Assembly (NCBI GenBank): GCA_038528965.1
Contig: JBCBEC010000006.1
Coordinates: 124,001 to 188,000 of the forward strand
Direction of reading: 5' to 3'
DNA: 64,000 nucleotides
Source: Lewinella sp038528965
GTDB lineage: Bacteria; Bacteroidota; Bacteroidia; Chitinophagales; Saprospiraceae
The notes under the pieces are model-generated. The model was given only the letters and a program-made list of their open reading frames with translations. It was not told the origin of the DNA and ran no database searches. The position numbers were made by a program, and so were the translations under genes. Below are positions 9,887-18,900 of the stretch, in pieces (within the stretch, counting starts at the first letter, position 1; the number at the start of each line of letters is the position of its first letter).

Positions 9887-12321
9887 ATTCCTCCGTTTAC
9901 AGTTAGTTTAAGAGAACCACGTTCAGGAAATCGCGGATCGTTTTCCAAGCGAATGATGGTCTGCCCACCCGGATTGTAGGATAATTGGATAAAGGGCCGC
10001 CAGGAAAACCAACCACGACGACGAAAACGAATTCGCTGGACGCCTTCTACTCCTGGAACATTCTGTATCCTAGCCTCCAGAGCCGAACGTCGCAAAGGAG
10101 TGCCAAAAGTGAAATTATCCGACGAAAAGAAGCCTGCATTGCCTAGCAAGGCTGCCTGTACAGCAGCTTTGACCTCGCCGGCATAACTACTGCTCTTGGC
10201 ACAAAGGGTAATTTCTAAATCCATATCCGCGTAGATCGGGTCCATTACGTGGGCTTCCCGACCCGTTTGGCGGAATCGGTCAAGTTGTTCAGTTAATGCT
10301 GTGCGTTGTTCCGGACTAATCACTGTTGAGTTGACAGGATCTGGCGTCACGAAGGCACTGAGCCAACTGCCGGTCCAACGAAAGTTGGCGCCTGCCCTTT
10401 GCACCCAGGTTAGTCGTTCTGCTGCCTCTGCGTAATCCTCAGGTCGAACCGCACGATAGGTCACTGCCTTGAAAGCCTCAGGAGCTAATTGACGCACCTG
10501 GTAAATAGGTTCTGGTTCCAGACCATATGTCGCAGCTAGTGGATTGGTGACCGACTCGATTATTCCAAGCGGGTCCTCCATCGTTCGTAGCGTATTCGCC
10601 GCTATATTGGTACGGCGGCCTCCACCCAGGCGATAATCTACCCGGAAGGTGGTTCCTCCAGCAGGGATGGCACCAAATTCTCCGTCACCAAAGCGGATGG
10701 TATGCCCAGCATCACTGGCATAGTCTTTATGGACGATCTCCTCCCCTATTCGCTGATAGCCAACTACCCGTTTCCAGGTTCCGTTTTCCATAGTATAGTC
10801 TTCATCTTGCGATTGCGAAGCAAAGTCACGCACCAGTGACCTACGCCAGGTCCACAAGCCACCAATCAATGCTTGGCCATCCGCTGGATTAATTTGCGTC
10901 AAGCGAACTTCAGGGTGTAAATTCTGCGAGTCACTTCCCAACCAAACCAATGGATTCTCCTGGGATTGCGGCAAGCTATAGCGGTACAACGGATTACCCT
11001 CTGGTCCCAATCGTTCAATCGTCACATCTGCTCGAATATCTGCGTGGATAGATTCAGGAACGGCGTCGACCGCAAAGTAACTGGTATGCATTCTTCCGGC
11101 TGTCGCAGGTACAATATTAGCGTGAACCCGCAGGACTGCCATATCCATATCAAATGGTAGCGCCTGATTATCTTCCCATTCGATATAGGTAATAGGCCGA
11201 TCAAAGACGGGATCATTCCGATTTTCAACGCGTGTAAGCCATACAAGATGCCTGCGGGCTGGCACGCCGGGTTCTGGATAAGTAGCTAAAAGCACCCATT
11301 TACCCGTATGCTCTTGGGCTGGATCATCAGCCAATGGGAGCTGCGTATTTTGGTGGTGGCCATCCAAATAAACGGAGGTGCTTCCATGCTTCAGGCAAAG
11401 GTCATCTTCATCCCAACAGTGTGGATACAGTTCGTTCCGATCGGCATCAACGAAATAGGTAGCACCGGGAGATAGGTCAGAATCGTACTCCGCTAATCCT
11501 CTACCCAATTCAAAGGTTAGTTGCAGGCCATTTGTATTCAAGGTGGACACATCCAAGCCCGCAGGAAGAGCTCCTGACAAACCTGGTCTCACCATTATCT
11601 GCAACCAAGTTTGAGCACCTGCCCCATCGTGCATGTGATAATCTACCAAGGCCGCGTGCTCTTTGACAGACCTTCTCTGAGTGGCCGTTTCCAGGTAAGC
11701 TTCCCGGTTAATGCGGTCCTGTGTGTAGGCCATCTCATCGGCTAGAGCACTCATCACTTCCACCAGCATCATACCGCCATCCGGGGCTAAGCGGTCTTTC
11801 CAATCTGGGTAACGATCACTGGCGAAATCAAGTAGGGCTTGTCGATAACTCCAGAAATCTCTGGCCAGGTAGTTGACCGGATAATCGACAACATCCTCCG
11901 GTGGGCAATCTCTTGTCGCCAATTTACAATCTAGATCACTGGGACAGTTGGCTTTAAAAGTGAAGTTGTAGTTATTGTAATAAGGATCAATCCAGAATAC
12001 GTCTTCTCCACTCACTGGGTCGACCAGCGAAAGTAGATAACGTGAAAAATCACCAGGCTCGATGGTGTAAATCGTCAGGACATTCTGACCATCAACATCG
12101 TTCCACTCGAAATTATCAATCTCTACTAGTTGATTATCCGATGCTCGGCGAATACGAATTTGCTCCTCCAACAGTGAACCGATTGGGGAAACATCCAAAG
12201 TTGCTGGATCGAGGAAAAAATACACGTCCAGGCGTACCTGCGTACTGTGCACATACGTGAAATCAATTCCCGTGACCTCGGTTTGTTCCAGTAAGGCCTG
12301 TAAACGATCTTCTGCGGTCAT
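9883..12321 (-). CDS. eCIS baseplate wedge protein, gpJ/gp6-like (first copy)
   Basis: The protein has 812 aa. Conserved baseplate-J segments are visible: NYLARDFWSYRQALLDF, APDGGMMLVEVMSALADEMAYTQDRINREAYLETA and RRSVKEHAALVDYHMHDG. In the C-terminal part are IRFGDGEFGAIPAGG, FRVDYRLGGGRRTNIAA, PEDYAEAAERL and RIQNVPGVEGVQRIRFRRRG. The last of these is the wedge C-terminal ferredoxin-like region seen in gp6 relatives. It follows gp25 with a 4-base overlap and precedes the second wedge gene with a 4-base overlap, so gp25, the two wedges and gpI form a tightly coupled baseplate cassette. It is the likely Afp11 counterpart. Confidence 0.93.
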   Translation of the reverse strand: MTAEDRLQALLEQTEVTGIDFTYVHSTQVRLDVYFFLDPATLDVSPIGSLLEEQIRIRRASDNQLVEIDNFEWNDVDGQNVLTIYTIEPGDFSRYLLSLVDPVSGEDVFWIDPYYNNYNFTFKANCPSDLDCKLATRDCPPEDVVDYPVNYLARDFWSYRQALLDFASDRYPDWKDRLAPDGGMMLVEVMSALADEMAYTQDRINREAYLETATQRRSVKEHAALVDYHMHDGAGAQTWLQIMVRPGLSGALPAGLDVSTLNTNGLQLTFELGRGLAEYDSDLSPGATYFVDADRNELYPHCWDEDDLCLKHGSTSVYLDGHHQNTQLPLADDPAQEHTGKWVLLATYPEPGVPARRHLVWLTRVENRNDPVFDRPITYIEWEDNQALPFDMDMAVLRVHANIVPATAGRMHTSYFAVDAVPESIHADIRADVTIERLGPEGNPLYRYSLPQSQENPLVWLGSDSQNLHPEVRLTQINPADGQALIGGLWTWRRSLVRDFASQSQDEDYTMENGTWKRVVGYQRIGEEIVHKDYASDAGHTIRFGDGEFGAIPAGGTTFRVDYRLGGGRRTNIAANTLRTMEDPLGIIESVTNPLAATYGLEPEPIYQVRQLAPEAFKAVTYRAVRPEDYAEAAERLTWVQRAGANFRWTGSWLSAFVTPDPVNSTVISPEQRTALTEQLDRFRQTGREAHVMDPIYADMDLEITLCAKSSSYAGEVKAAVQAALLGNAGFFSSDNFTFGTPLRRSALEARIQNVPGVEGVQRIRFRRRGWFSWRPFIQLSYNPGGQTIIRLENDPRFPERGSLKLTVNGGI

Positions 12322-12698
12322 GGGCGGTTGATTTCGAGGGTGAGATATTTACGCTGCTGGCGTGCCTTCAACTTATAGGCGATCTGCACGTCCAGAATTT
12401 CTTCCCGGGTACTAACCTGCACTTGCTCCACTTGCAAGACGCTACTAAGCCAAGTATCCAGGGCCTCAACTATGGTAGTCTGAAGGAGACTGGCCGTCAC
12501 CTCACTATTGGGAGCAAACAACATTCGACGTAGTCCACAGCCAAAGTCGGGGCGATTAATGCGTTCTCCCGGGCTGGTGAATAGCACCTGCTTGATGAGC
12601 TGCACCACGTGTTGTTCGTAGTTCCATTCCTCGGCCAACTTGCCTAATCCGGCATCGACAGCGAAGGGGTATTTTATGCTGATTATGGGTTGTTTCAT
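12318..12698 (-). CDS. eCIS GPW/gp25-family baseplate protein
   Basis: The protein has 126 aa, the normal length for gp25-like proteins. The core signature is present: VVQLIKQVLFTSPGERINRPDFGCGLRRMLFAPN, followed by a C-terminal alpha/beta segment ending LTLEINRP. gp25 (Afp9 in the antifeeding prophage) sits at the baseplate centre and starts sheath polymerisation, contacting the wedge and the first sheath ring. In contrast to the lysozyme-fused forms, no catalytic lysozyme motif is present. The gene overlaps the downstream wedge gene by 4 bases. Confidence 0.95.
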   Translation of the reverse strand: MKQPIISIKYPFAVDAGLGKLAEEWNYEQHVVQLIKQVLFTSPGERINRPDFGCGLRRMLFAPNSEVTASLLQTTIVEALDTWLSSVLQVEQVQVSTREEILDVQIAYKLKARQQRKYLTLEINRP

Positions 12699-12708
12699 GG
12701 TGGTATTA

Positions 12709-12972
12709 TTAGCTTCCGTTGATATCAGAAATACTGGCGGTATGGGTATGACTATTATTCGTATTTACCAAGACCTCAAAGGCATCAGGGTTCTCCGTTA
12801 GGTGACGCACCACGCCTCTGGCCACAGCAACAAACATTAACTGCATCTGCGGATTAACTTCCGGTGGATCTTGATCCTCGCCCATATAGTCTTCCCAGGC
12901 GTCAAAAAAGGCCTCCTGCATGGCCGAGGCCATGCTATTGGTGTAATTGATAAATCCTGAATTAAGGGCCAT
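12709..12972 (-). CDS. Small conserved-looking eCIS protein of unknown function (87 aa)
   Basis: This acidic protein of 87 aa has a helical N-terminus (MASAMQEAFFDAWEDYMGE), a central helix (LMFVAVARGVVRHLTENPDAF) and a C-terminal NNSHTHTASISDINGS tail with two closely spaced His residues. I do not recognise the family. It sits between the spike gene and gp25, where Afp-like loci usually encode the PAAR tip (Afp10), but the sequence has no PAAR repeat and is too acidic and helical to be one. The spacing of 10 bases to gp25 and ~50 bases to the spike gene and the clear frame support a real gene. A chaperone or small baseplate component is a guess. Confidence 0.7.
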   Translation of the reverse strand: MALNSGFINYTNSMASAMQEAFFDAWEDYMGEDQDPPEVNPQMQLMFVAVARGVVRHLTENPDAFEVLVNTNNSHTHTASISDINGS

Positions 12973-13024
12973 GAAATGGGTTTTGAATGGTTCGAAATTG
13001 GTGTTGTCAACAATGCAGAAAACA

Positions 13025-13744
13025 TCAACCAGACTTTACTCTTGTCGAGATTAAGGCTGGGGTTGGTGGTGTCATTTGTGGCACCGGTGGTGCGGGTGTC
13101 ACCGGAAGGGCGCCGAGCGCTAATTCTCCAGGATGCATATGCGTATTGAACATGGTGGTCAGTTGGTTCAGGTAGGTCATCAATTGGTTGCCAAAAACAA
13201 TGGGCTCCGTAGAGTTTTCTACCAACTCGATTTGTGGGGCCTCCACTACTGCTTTTATGCTTCCCTTGACGGTAATTTTGCCTTGCGTAACTTCAATTGT
13301 TAGCAGATTAGTCCCCGTGCCATCACTGACGGCCAGTACCTGAGCTACATCATCAAAACTGATCAGTAAACCACTTTGGCTTCTGATGATTTTTGTGGTC
13401 GGTTGTGCCGGTGAACCGGCGTTCGTCATCGGCACTTCGCCATCACCCCACCAGCCACCAGTATAGATTGGATAAGAAGGATCGCCAGCTTCAAACTCTA
13501 CCCAGACACCGCTCCCCGTTTCCGGTACCGAAAACATACCTGTATTCATTCCTGCATACGGAAGGCAGGGCATGGCCCATACCTGTAGCTCCCCCAAAAC
13601 AGCTGGTACAGAAACCTGTACCCGACCTTTCTGGGTGGGATCCTGATTGTTCATAACGGTACCACGGTATTTCCCGTAGTATTTGCTACGCAAGTGCTGA
13701 ACGAGTTCTTCTATGATCGGTGCTTCCATTTGCTGTTTATCCAA
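13025..13744 (-). CDS. eCIS spike protein, gpV/gp5-like OB-fold baseplate protein
   Basis: The protein has 239 aa. Residues ~25-110 form the gp5/VgrG OB-fold: YYGKYRGTVMNNQDPTQKGRVQVSVP, PETGSGVWVEFEAGDPSYPIYTGGWWG. Strands resembling the start of a beta-helical needle follow (SDGTGTNLLTIEVTQGKITVKGSIKAVVEA). The C-terminus is Pro-rich after a HMHPG motif. This is the spike below the hub that pierces the target envelope. In Afp/PVC the hub and spike are one protein (Afp8); here they are two adjacent genes, as in P2-like phages (gpD plus gpV). No lysozyme domain is present. Confidence 0.92.
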   Translation of the reverse strand: MDKQQMEAPIIEELVQHLRSKYYGKYRGTVMNNQDPTQKGRVQVSVPAVLGELQVWAMPCLPYAGMNTGMFSVPETGSGVWVEFEAGDPSYPIYTGGWWGDGEVPMTNAGSPAQPTTKIIRSQSGLLISFDDVAQVLAVSDGTGTNLLTIEVTQGKITVKGSIKAVVEAPQIELVENSTEPIVFGNQLMTYLNQLTTMFNTHMHPGELALGALPVTPAPPVPQMTPPTPALISTRVKSG

Positions 13745-13786
13745 TAGTTTTATGATCCGTTACTCAAAATCTCACATCCGTCTTTC

Positions 13787-14878
13787 CTAGATAATTCCTC
13801 CCGGGATAGACGGATTCCAAGCATTCCGGATGAGTTCAATTTCCATTTCGTGGCTACTAGCGGTAATAATGTGCTTCACGCCCGAAACCAAGTACTTCCC
13901 ACTGTGCCTGCTTCCGGCTCCTTGCAAGTCAATCACCTGATGTGCGCGAACCAATTGGCCACCAGTTTGGTGTAAACTTGTTTTAGCACGGGCGGTGATG
14001 AACCAATCTGCACTGATCAGTGTGCCTTCCGCCCTCGCCAGCATATTACCAATATCATCGGCCGGAGCTGCAACATGGGCAGAGCGGGTATCCTGTGTAA
14101 TGGCTAAGAGACTCATGGTTCCTAATCCCGTTTGCGGGGATAGCGGTAATAAGCCGGGCATGGGCGTTTTGGTACTCAAATCCAGCTGTGTGCCTTCTAC
14201 GGAAGTAGGTCGTTCCACATTCCAACTAATTGACAGTTCATTCAGGGAAGGTTCTGGATTATTGATGCTCAGACTGACGGTAGCTGGCAAGGTCAGATTG
14301 GGCCGCTTAAAGTGAGCAGTCTCTATCCCTACAGAGTTGCAACTGATCCAGAAATAGTAGCCATTTCTGCGGGCCAGTTGGCGTACAAAGTCCAGGTCAT
14401 TGGAGCGTTGCACCAAAACGTGCTTGGTTTCCAAGTGCCTGGTATTAGTTGAAGAGGTATCAGGAACCAGACCGTATTGTCCTACTATAAGGGCTACCGC
14501 CTCACTATCCGTGACATTTGCCCACGATTGCGACTTAAACTGCCGGGCCATAGTAATGGAAGTATCTGCCCCGTGAACGACTAGTGTGGAGCCCTCTCCC
14601 CCGCTAACTAAGTCAATATTCTGACCGTATACTGGTCCCTTCACCAAGCACTCCGGCAGTGGTAACAATCCACTGGTCACATTGATGCCCAGCACGGAAC
14701 CAGGGTCCAGTGATAAGTCGCTTAGATAAGTCAGATCACCATTTTGAATATCCACTGGAAAGTGTAATTGAAAAGTAGTAGTTTGACCCAGTTTTTCCTG
14801 GACCACCACCTGACTCACTCCCTCCAGTCCTGATACCGGCAGGTTGATATTATTAGTTATGAATACGCCAAATGACAT
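13787..14878 (-). CDS. eCIS baseplate hub protein, phage late control gene D (gpD/gp27)-like
   Basis: The protein has 363 aa. The pattern is that of the gpD/VgrG N-terminal hub: an initial beta domain (GVSQVVVQEKLGQTTTFQLHFPV), SLDPGSVLGINV, then the signature ALIVGQYGLVPD..., VQRSNDLDFVRQLARRNGYYFWIS, and a C-terminal HQTGGQLVRAHQVIDLQGAGSRHSGKYLVSGVKH segment. It forms the trimeric hub that joins the inner tube to the spike. It is encoded immediately upstream of the gpV-like spike (42-base gap), so hub and spike together correspond to Afp8. Confidence 0.92.
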   Translation of the reverse strand: MSFGVFITNNINLPVSGLEGVSQVVVQEKLGQTTTFQLHFPVDIQNGDLTYLSDLSLDPGSVLGINVTSGLLPLPECLVKGPVYGQNIDLVSGGEGSTLVVHGADTSITMARQFKSQSWANVTDSEAVALIVGQYGLVPDTSSTNTRHLETKHVLVQRSNDLDFVRQLARRNGYYFWISCNSVGIETAHFKRPNLTLPATVSLSINNPEPSLNELSISWNVERPTSVEGTQLDLSTKTPMPGLLPLSPQTGLGTMSLLAITQDTRSAHVAAPADDIGNMLARAEGTLISADWFITARAKTSLHQTGGQLVRAHQVIDLQGAGSRHSGKYLVSGVKHIITASSHEMEIELIRNAWNPSIPGGII

Positions 14879-14890
14879 ATTAGAATTGGG

Positions 14891-15160
14891 TTAACGGTTT
14901 GGTACGGCGATTTCCGCCTGTTCAGTTAATACCTCGGGGAACATCACTCCGTTGGCTTCACAAAGTCGCCAGTAGCCGGTAGGGTCAGCCAGGTACGCAT
15001 TGGCCAGGTGGTCCATACGTTGTCCTTGCTTAAGCAAGTGATAGCCCCTAATCTCTTCCTCTGGTGGAGCCGGAGCCAAGACCACTGTAACTGTACGCCC
15101 GCGAGCATCTTGCCGGTAACGCAGTGGTTGGTCTTTATATCTACTTTTCTGATCGAACAT
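14891..15160 (-). CDS. eCIS LysM-domain protein (gpX/Afp7 C-terminal-like)
   Basis: The protein has 89 aa. Its C-terminal half is a short LysM module: GYHLLKQGQRMDHLANAYLADPTGYWRLCEANGVMFPEVLTE, ending in IAVPNR. It begins with SRYKDQPLRYRQDARGRT, a typical lead-in of eCIS LysM proteins. In phage and eCIS particles the LysM module supports the hub/tube junction and does not need to bind peptidoglycan. In Afp the module is fused to the tube-adaptor protein (Afp7). Here it is a separate gene 20 bases downstream of that adaptor. Confidence 0.9.
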   Translation of the reverse strand: MFDQKSRYKDQPLRYRQDARGRTVTVVLAPAPPEEEIRGYHLLKQGQRMDHLANAYLADPTGYWRLCEANGVMFPEVLTEQAEIAVPNR

Positions 15161-15180
15161 ATCTGAAAGTATTTTTTCGT

Positions 15181-15897
15181 TTAAAATGGCAACATGCCCA
15201 GGATAGACTCCACCGTATTAGCGACGTTGGCCACGGCCAAACCTTGTTGTTGCGTGCGGTAGAAGCGGTAGGCCGTCTTGGCGATGCCTGCGGCTATAAC
15301 CTTGTCTGGAGTAGACTCATCTACTTCATCTGGCGTCAGGATCTTCATACTCATACTTACCTTAGCCCGAATGGGATAAAGAGCGGGTGAGAAGGCCTGT
15401 TCTTCCACGGAATAGCTCTTGATTCGCACGGGATAGATTTTCCCTGGTCCATAAACAAACAGTACCAGCGGGACGCTCTCACGAAACAATGCTCCACCCA
15501 AGTCAGCTGCGCCCCCAGTGAGCGTGGATGCGGCATCGGCGATGAGGCCGCCAATTAGACTTTCATTAGGATACAAGAGCTGTTCCAGGGCTGCCAAACG
15601 ATCAGCAACCCCAAATACCTGGGCAATGGGATGTGATGATGGTGTTTCCAGTGCATCAGCTGCATCTAACTGGAGTGTAAGGCTGAGTTCTTCCGGAGGA
15701 TCACCGACTTGAGCAGTTGCTGCTGCACTATCATCGCCTTCAGTGGGCGGGGCATAGGTAGTCAGCGTCCGGCTCATGGAGGTCGGATTGTACTGAAAGA
15801 TGATCACATTGGGAATGGGTCCAATCAAACCGTTGGACAATTCCACGAATGCACCTTTCAGTAGCTTCGGACTTGTTGGGTTGGTGTAATTTGCCAT
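15181..15897 (-). CDS. eCIS tube/adaptor protein (CIS_tube family, Afp7 N-terminal-like)
   Basis: The protein has 238 aa. Its beginning, LKGAFVELSN... followed by NVIIFQYNPTSMSRTL, is the hallmark of the contractile injection system tube protein family (F-x-YNP). Later SVPLVLFVYGPGKIYPVRIKSYSVEEQAFSPALYPIRAKVSMSMKIL matches the second half of the family. It is expected to sit between hub and inner tube and convert hub symmetry to the hexameric tube. It lies just downstream of the giant DUF4157 gene (11-base gap) and upstream of the LysM gene. Tube subunit proper is encoded elsewhere at 28103-28606. Confidence 0.9.
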   Translation of the reverse strand: MANYTNPTSPKLLKGAFVELSNGLIGPIPNVIIFQYNPTSMSRTLTTYAPPTEGDDSAAATAQVGDPPEELSLTLQLDAADALETPSSHPIAQVFGVADRLAALEQLLYPNESLIGGLIADAASTLTGGAADLGGALFRESVPLVLFVYGPGKIYPVRIKSYSVEEQAFSPALYPIRAKVSMSMKILTPDEVDESTPDKVIAAGIAKTAYRFYRTQQQGLAVANVANTVESILGMLPF

Positions 15898-15908
15898 GTC
15901 TTCTGTAA

Positions 15909-18900
15909 TTAAGTGCCCTGAGAATGATCCCAGCCTTTTTCGCCCATTTTGCGATCATTAAATTGCCTTGCAGCGCGAAAAACTCGAATTGCACTGGGTG
16001 ACGAAAACTCATAGGTACGCGCAGTACGGTTAGCTTCTTCAGCCAAGTTGTTATAGTAGTCCGTTTCCAAGTTCTGCAAGGCTGGTTCCAACTGCCTCAT
16101 CATTAGTCTTCTCATGTTTTTGTAAGTCGTTTGCATCGCTGTGTAAATCCGACCGCTTACCGCAGCGTCACCTTGACTGCTACGGAATTGGTTATACTGA
16201 GCACGGCTACTAAATTCCGTTCCCAGCGCATTCTTGAACCACTGATCCACAACCACAGAAGGTGCGTCACCGGAGGAACTACCAAAGTCTTCAGCCGTAT
16301 TACCCGTCACGTGCAAACGGCCGGTGCGGTGGGTACGACGAGCTAAAAGAATTGCCGGCATGTCACCGCCTCTAATTGATAACTGTGGACCTAAACCCAG
16401 AATATCGAGCGTATTTGAGCCATGCCGGAAGCTCTCTGTTTTATCTCCATTCACCCTTAAACCTGGATATGGATTATCACTTTCGGTAAGAAAAGGGAAA
16501 GCCTTGTGGTCTTTATCATTTCGAAAATATTCCATCAAGAGGTACTGGGTCATATGGTGAGACTCACGTTCCCGTCCTTGTTGATTTGATTCTTTGTGTA
16601 AACCAAGGCGTAAACCAATATGTCCGATACCAGGGCTAGCAGCGCCGTCACTATCCAGGTATTGCCCAACGGGTGGTAGATCCGAGGCCTCTAATTGCTG
16701 TCCACCACCCCTAACTATTTCTTCGTAGATGCGTTGGACGGCACGCTTACCTACCTGATTGAAAGTGAAACTAGAGTTAATCCAAATATTTTGTGACAAG
16801 CCAATTTGCTGGACATACCTGCGAATTGCAGACCTTAAGATGCCTTTGTGATCATCATTAGAACTGGTATAGCCACTGAAAGAGAAGCTATCCGTCAGAG
16901 TGTTCCAAAGACTTCGATTATCAGTACTACTATAGGCCACTTTCGCAATATTCAAGTAACGAACTTTGAGCTCAGCTACGGGGCCATTACCCGTTATTTT
17001 TGGAATCCCGTGCCGACTTCCATAAAGACCAGCTCCCTGGAAACGAAGTTTTAATTTGACTAACACGCCCGTTCTGGCAAACAGGTAACGGATGATATCA
17101 CCTTCCATTCGGCTCCGGTTAAGCTCAAAACCAGGTCCACTGCCAGTACTCGTTCCAGCACTGCGAGCTGGTCGTTTAACACGATCAGCGATAGCTGGCA
17201 GTACCCGTCTTAAGTCCGTACGTGCGTTAGCTACCAATTGAGCTACCGGAGGGCGAGTACTAGCTGCACGGTACATCGGCGTATCTTCAAAAGTGGCTCT
17301 GCTAATACTTCCCGTAAAGGGTTCCATGATCGCATTTAGCAAGGGGCCAAGGCTATTCTCAATTGCTTGTGGCAAATTGATAACATTACGAGCCGCGGTA
17401 TCCAAATCTTGCCGACTACTTAACAACTCATTCGCATCCACCATTTTATTGAGCAGACGACTCATAAAGTCAGGGCTAACTCCTGGAGAGAATCCCTCCT
17501 TAGCAGATTGACGAACCGGTACTGGACCGGAACCTCTCCCCTGTTGTACCTGTCGAGCGGTTGTTTCCGCCTCTTTTTCGCGCGCTGGATTGAGGACTAC
17601 ACCACTCCCCTTTTTACCCGTTTGTGGTTTGGTGGAATGCCGCTGTCCGAGCGGCCGCGCACCAGTATGCTGTAGCACGTGGGTAAGCTCATGGTTGAGT
17701 ACGTGTCGACCAAAACCAGACTGATACGGCAAGTTTGGCCGCAGGAAAATATGTGATCCACTGGTTAAAGCTTCCGCTCCGGCCGATTGGGTTAAGCGCT
17801 TCGCTTCACTGCCCTGATGAAGACGAACGTGACCAAAGTCGTGACCAAAACCACCTTCTGCTCTTTTACGAATTGCTCCTGGTAACGGTGCACCTGCCCC
17901 ACTGAACTGTGTTTTTGCTCCTTGATTTATTCCGGCTTTACTAAAACCTTCCGCCTCCCCACCTTCAAATTCAAAGCTGGAACTTGCAACAACCTGTACA
18001 GGCCCCTCTGGTGCGGTGAAGGTTGGCAAATCGATGTTCGGCAACATTGCACCTAATCCATTTAAAGCAGTAGTGAGTTCATCTCGAGCGGTAGTAATCC
18101 TGGGGCTCAGGAAATCGCTTAATTCAGGTATCACGTTTTCTTCCCAGAATACGTTAGGATTTAAATTTGCCCGATCAAATGCATCCGCTACCGAACTTAC
18201 CAGATCATCATAAAGGCCGGCCGTTTCTAATCCTAGCTGAATTCCCCGAGCAATTACTTCTCCCTTTGTGCCAAGTCTTTCAATCAAAAGATCAATAACG
18301 ACTTCTATAATTTCGTCCATGGGAAGCACCTCATTAGGAAGCTCAATTCTTGACATTCCTCCCAAGAAATCGGTGATGCGTTGACTAAGCTGATCTGCCC
18401 CATTGGCGATGACTCCCTGAAAGGCCTCTGCAGGAGTTGTACCTTCTTCTAATTCTATGCCCAAGGCATCCAGGATTTGCTGTGTACGCTCCGCCACTTG
18501 TATCCCCCCACTGCTCAAGACCGCGAAATTTTGAGCCAGCCAGGAGAAAATTCTTGAGATCAAAGGATGATTTAGGAAGAACAGCTGTAACTGCCCTACC
18601 CGGAAATCAACCGTTCGTTGCACAGTCACTAATGAGGTATTCAGCATACTGCCGATATTAGCCAAACGTCTACCCATCTTAGCGAACTTGGCTGTAACTC
18701 CTCTTCTTCGGGCTAGTGGACGATTTCTATCCTGCCTGCCAGGACGACTAGGGAATAATCTAGCGCTACCAAAGAAGAGTGCCATTAGAAGATTCTCTGG
18801 CTCAAAGGCTTCTTCTACTTGGCCAAATACGTAATCCCTTATCTCCGCTGGATCCATTCCTAGAATAGGACTTTCTTGTACTTCCCGGATAAATTCATCG

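Noticed and set aside
12709..12972. PAAR tip protein
   Set aside because: No PAAR motif repeat and the composition is acidic and helical.
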